Below, piece after piece: positions 58,321-64,000 of a stretch of 64,000 nucleotides of DNA. The DNA is from Limanda limanda (Eukaryota; Chordata; Actinopteri; Pleuronectiformes; Pleuronectidae). The notes beneath the pieces are model-generated. The model worked only from the letters and a program-made list of their open reading frames with translations. It made no database searches and had not been told where the DNA came from. The position numbers and the translations under genes were made by a program. How positions within the stretch are numbered: the first letter of the stretch is position 1; each line of letters opens with the position of its first letter. The DNA is taken from positions 8,167,886 through 8,231,885 of the forward strand of contig NC_083651.1 in the NCBI RefSeq assembly GCF_963576545.1, given 5' to 3'.

Positions 58321-61150
58321 AGTTACTAAATATTGTCTTACTACCCTGCACTGTTGTCACTTTGCAGCTCTCTAAAACAATTCCAGATGACTCTTCCCGC
58401 TGATGATACTCAGCTGTTGTGTTCTCATGATAAACACAGTGGAAAGTTGCATCAAGTTTTCTCAGCAGAAGTCTCCATCTGAGTCACAGTAATGGAAATA
58501 CAGATTATTGCGACAATCATCTCCTCTGTCTTTCCACCTGGTTTCTGTCCGGTTCCAAACAAACCTCTACAGCCACCACCAAGAGCAGTAAAACTTTCAG
58601 AGAGTGAGAAGATTTGTGGTCTTTTCCCCAAACATGACAGGAAAATGTCCTGGTATAAATCACCTATTGCAACCTTGAGACTTCTTTATGGCTGATATCC
58701 TGCAGAGATACTTCACTTCACTCCCCCCCCCCCCCCCCCCCCCAAGGCTGAACATTATTGTTAACTCGACAGATTTGGTTTTTTTAAGGTTTGAATCAAT
58801 TTTAACCTTTAAACCTCCTCCCTGAAATTAGGGTTTTCAACCTTTTGAGTAAGTCCTCGTTCTTATCATATTTTACATTAACAGTTACAAATTGTTCACC
58901 TGCATTTGGTCCTGATGAATGCTTTTAATAACTGTTAAACAGCTTCTATATAAAATCAATCTACCGCATGTGCACATGGCTCCTGCCTGTGAGTTTAATG
59001 CACATCATAACATTGCACCGGCGTTTAAACTGCAAAAATAAAGACGAACAATAATAAGAAATGTGCACATTCACCTGGGTGTCATGTTTCCATCACTGCC
59101 GATCGGAGCTGATAAAAACCTGTGTCTCATGCCGAGTCATTTGACCCAAGAGTGAAATCTGTTTGCAGCCTTTGCAGACAAAAGCCAAATGTAAATGAGT
59201 GTTAGTGGACTTTTTGACCAGTGGAAAAGGAACATCTTAGTGTCAGTACCAGGTCGGTTGAAACTGTTTTTTGTATCCCACCTGTGTGCAGCTCATCAGT
59301 CCCGTCATTGACTGAGAAACCATATTTCATATGTAACCTCTGACCGCTTTCTCTTATTTTAGAGCCCCCCTGAGAGGGAATAAATCTGGATCTTTATCTC
59401 AGCAGTAAATATCCCTGGATTAGAAGTGAGGTGGGAGTGAGATGTACGGCTCTGGGACAGCATGCATGTCAGATTTTGAGCACAGGTGTGTGTGTGTTTT
59501 TTTTGCAAAGGGACATTTGTATGTGAGCATGACTAGTTCAGTGGGGAAAGAAAAGGGAACAGGGTTACCTCATCTCTCTCTTTATGTCTCTTGTAAAAGA
59601 TGCAAGTGTGAGATAACTCTCAGCTTCGGATGTAATTGTGTATAGGATCCATACATGAGCTCAGCCGAAGCTTAAAATGTCTCCAAGAACAACACTGGAC
59701 TTTCCAGTTTTCAGGAATCCGATCATGTGCTGATAAGACCTGAATGGTATTTCTGAAACACACACCGGATCACCTCTATCGTCTTCAGTCATCACTATGT
59801 AAACATCCTCACGTGCGCTGCGTCAGTCGTGTGGATTGAGGTTCACTGGTTCAATTCTCTAGGGCATCTCTGTCTTTTTATTTATTTAAGGGTTATACTT
59901 CTGCATTTTGGAGCGTGATTCTGAATCCTCACCAGTAAATTTACATAAAAACAGAACCACTAAGATCACATCTGCATGTTTTCTATAAAATCCACATTTC
60001 ACAACTACGGTCAGATATCGAACTATGCGGAAAACATTTAGCCATTTGCCATATTTGTATGAGTCCAACTGCAGATGTGTGATGATCATTGACCACAGGT
60101 GAAACACATTTGAACAGGTGGAGACAATAAGGGCGAGACACAAGACAAAGACAGGAAGAAAAGCGAGAGAGACACACGAGTTTCAATATAAAAAAGGAGA
60201 CCAAGCTCTCAAAGCGCAAAAACCAAACACATACATCTAGAAATGCAAACCCAAGGAAAACAAGGTAAAGTAAAACAGTTTTTGAAAAGTTCAGAAGGGA
60301 AGCAGAGCATAAGATGATGTCTCTTCAATAGATGATCTTCTTGATTAAAACGGTTATAGTGTCGGCATCGGAATATAAACAAGGATAGGATTTTGACAAT
60401 ATTTACAACTTTATAAATAGATCATTTCATTATTCTATACTGTTTTCATTTGATAAAGAGCCGTTTGTTACACAGTGAATAAACAAATCATCTGAGTGAT
60501 GCATAAGCAGAGCGTATATGGTTGACTCCAGAGTTGACTTGATTTTTGAGTCCTATTGAATTTGATCTATATTGTGCATCGTGCTGTGTTAGGAGGGAAG
60601 TGAAGAGCATTCAGATTGATCCCGGCCAGCCGTCAGATGGTTGGGGGAATTTCTGCCATCTGGCATCTTAAGGCTCTTGCACAGTTGAAGCAGTCTATTC
60701 CGCAAACTCAGCCAGGACATGGCCACCAGAGTATTGATACCCAGAGTGGCACACATGGTCAATGCAAACAAACGACTTATTTTTTGACAATAGCCAAATG
60801 AGTCCTGAGGGGCTGATGAGTCCTGTACTGTGTGAGCAGGTCATGGCTTGCGGACTGCATATCATGAACTTTGGCTTTCCATCGCATACGATTTTCTCAC
60901 ACTGTGTGACCTGGAATCAACAAACAACATTTATAATATCACAGCCTGTGCCCAACCTCTGCATAGCTGCTTTGGTGTGAAGGGTGCTGTGGCTCGGAGG
61001 GAAGGATTATCTAGTGTTTGTCAAGATTCATGATAACAACACTTGGCATGAAAAATGAATTCTTCTTTTTCGGTCACTAGTGAGTTGGCTCATGTCTTGC
61101 TTTTGTAATTTCTGTGAAGAGTTATTACCCTATGTATAATGACAAATATA
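58321..61150. other. intergenic, no gene seen
   Basis: A C21 run at 58,723-58,743. No coding signature or nameable repeat. Confidence 0.55.
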
Positions 61151-61152
61151 TA

Positions 61153-64000
<2,848 letters not shown>

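Overview
The window looks like nuclear DNA from a bony fish, most likely a percomorph teleost. The one host gene has a clear vertebrate identity, its exons are small and split by repeat-filled introns, and the DNA is AT-rich with long CA/GT and CT/GA dinucleotide runs. The interspersed repeats (hAT- and piggyBac-type miniature elements, a tRNA-derived SINE, an L2-type LINE tail, a Gmr1-like Ty3/gypsy element) are types I associate with teleosts. The organism call is inference; no species can be named.

Region 1 (1-9,960) is the 5' half of rnf17 (tdrd4) on the minus strand. I traced 20 coding exons by splice sites and codon phase, from the ATG at 9829 to an exon cut by the left edge of the window. 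Every junction keeps the frame, giving about 829 residues: a RING finger (C12-C59), a coiled-coil stretch, a basic linker and two extended Tudor domains. The known role of the family is in germ-cell granules and piRNA-pathway control. The introns hold two hAT-type elements with 8-bp target duplications and two other TIR elements. Three splice acceptors sit next to TG repeats.

Region 2 (10,038-10,934), just upstream of rnf17, is a second copy of the rnf17 segment that carries exon 9. It is split by a 627-bp hAT-type element, and the undisturbed target site survives in the gene copy.

Region 3 (about 11-34.7 kb and 40.7-64 kb) has no gene I can support. It holds unique AT-rich DNA, microsatellites, SINEs, a LINE 3' end, two solo LTRs with 5-bp duplications, a 5'-truncated Ty3/gypsy 3' end, two TTAA-flanked piggyBac-like miniature elements and two further hAT-type elements. 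Two short stretches behind good splice acceptors could be exons of unknown genes (20,599 and 51,508).

Region 4 (34,748-40,698) is a nearly complete LTR retrotransposon on the minus strand with a 5-bp target duplication (ATAAC). Its pol has integrase before reverse transcriptase, the order that defines the Gmr1 group of Ty3/gypsy elements. A frameshift splits the reverse transcriptase. The 5' LTR is only 113 bp against 754 bp for the 3' LTR, and at its break point it carries an exact 18-nt inverted copy of the primer-binding site. This is the most unusual object in the window and reads like a fossil of aberrant reverse transcription in which the tRNA primer itself was copied.
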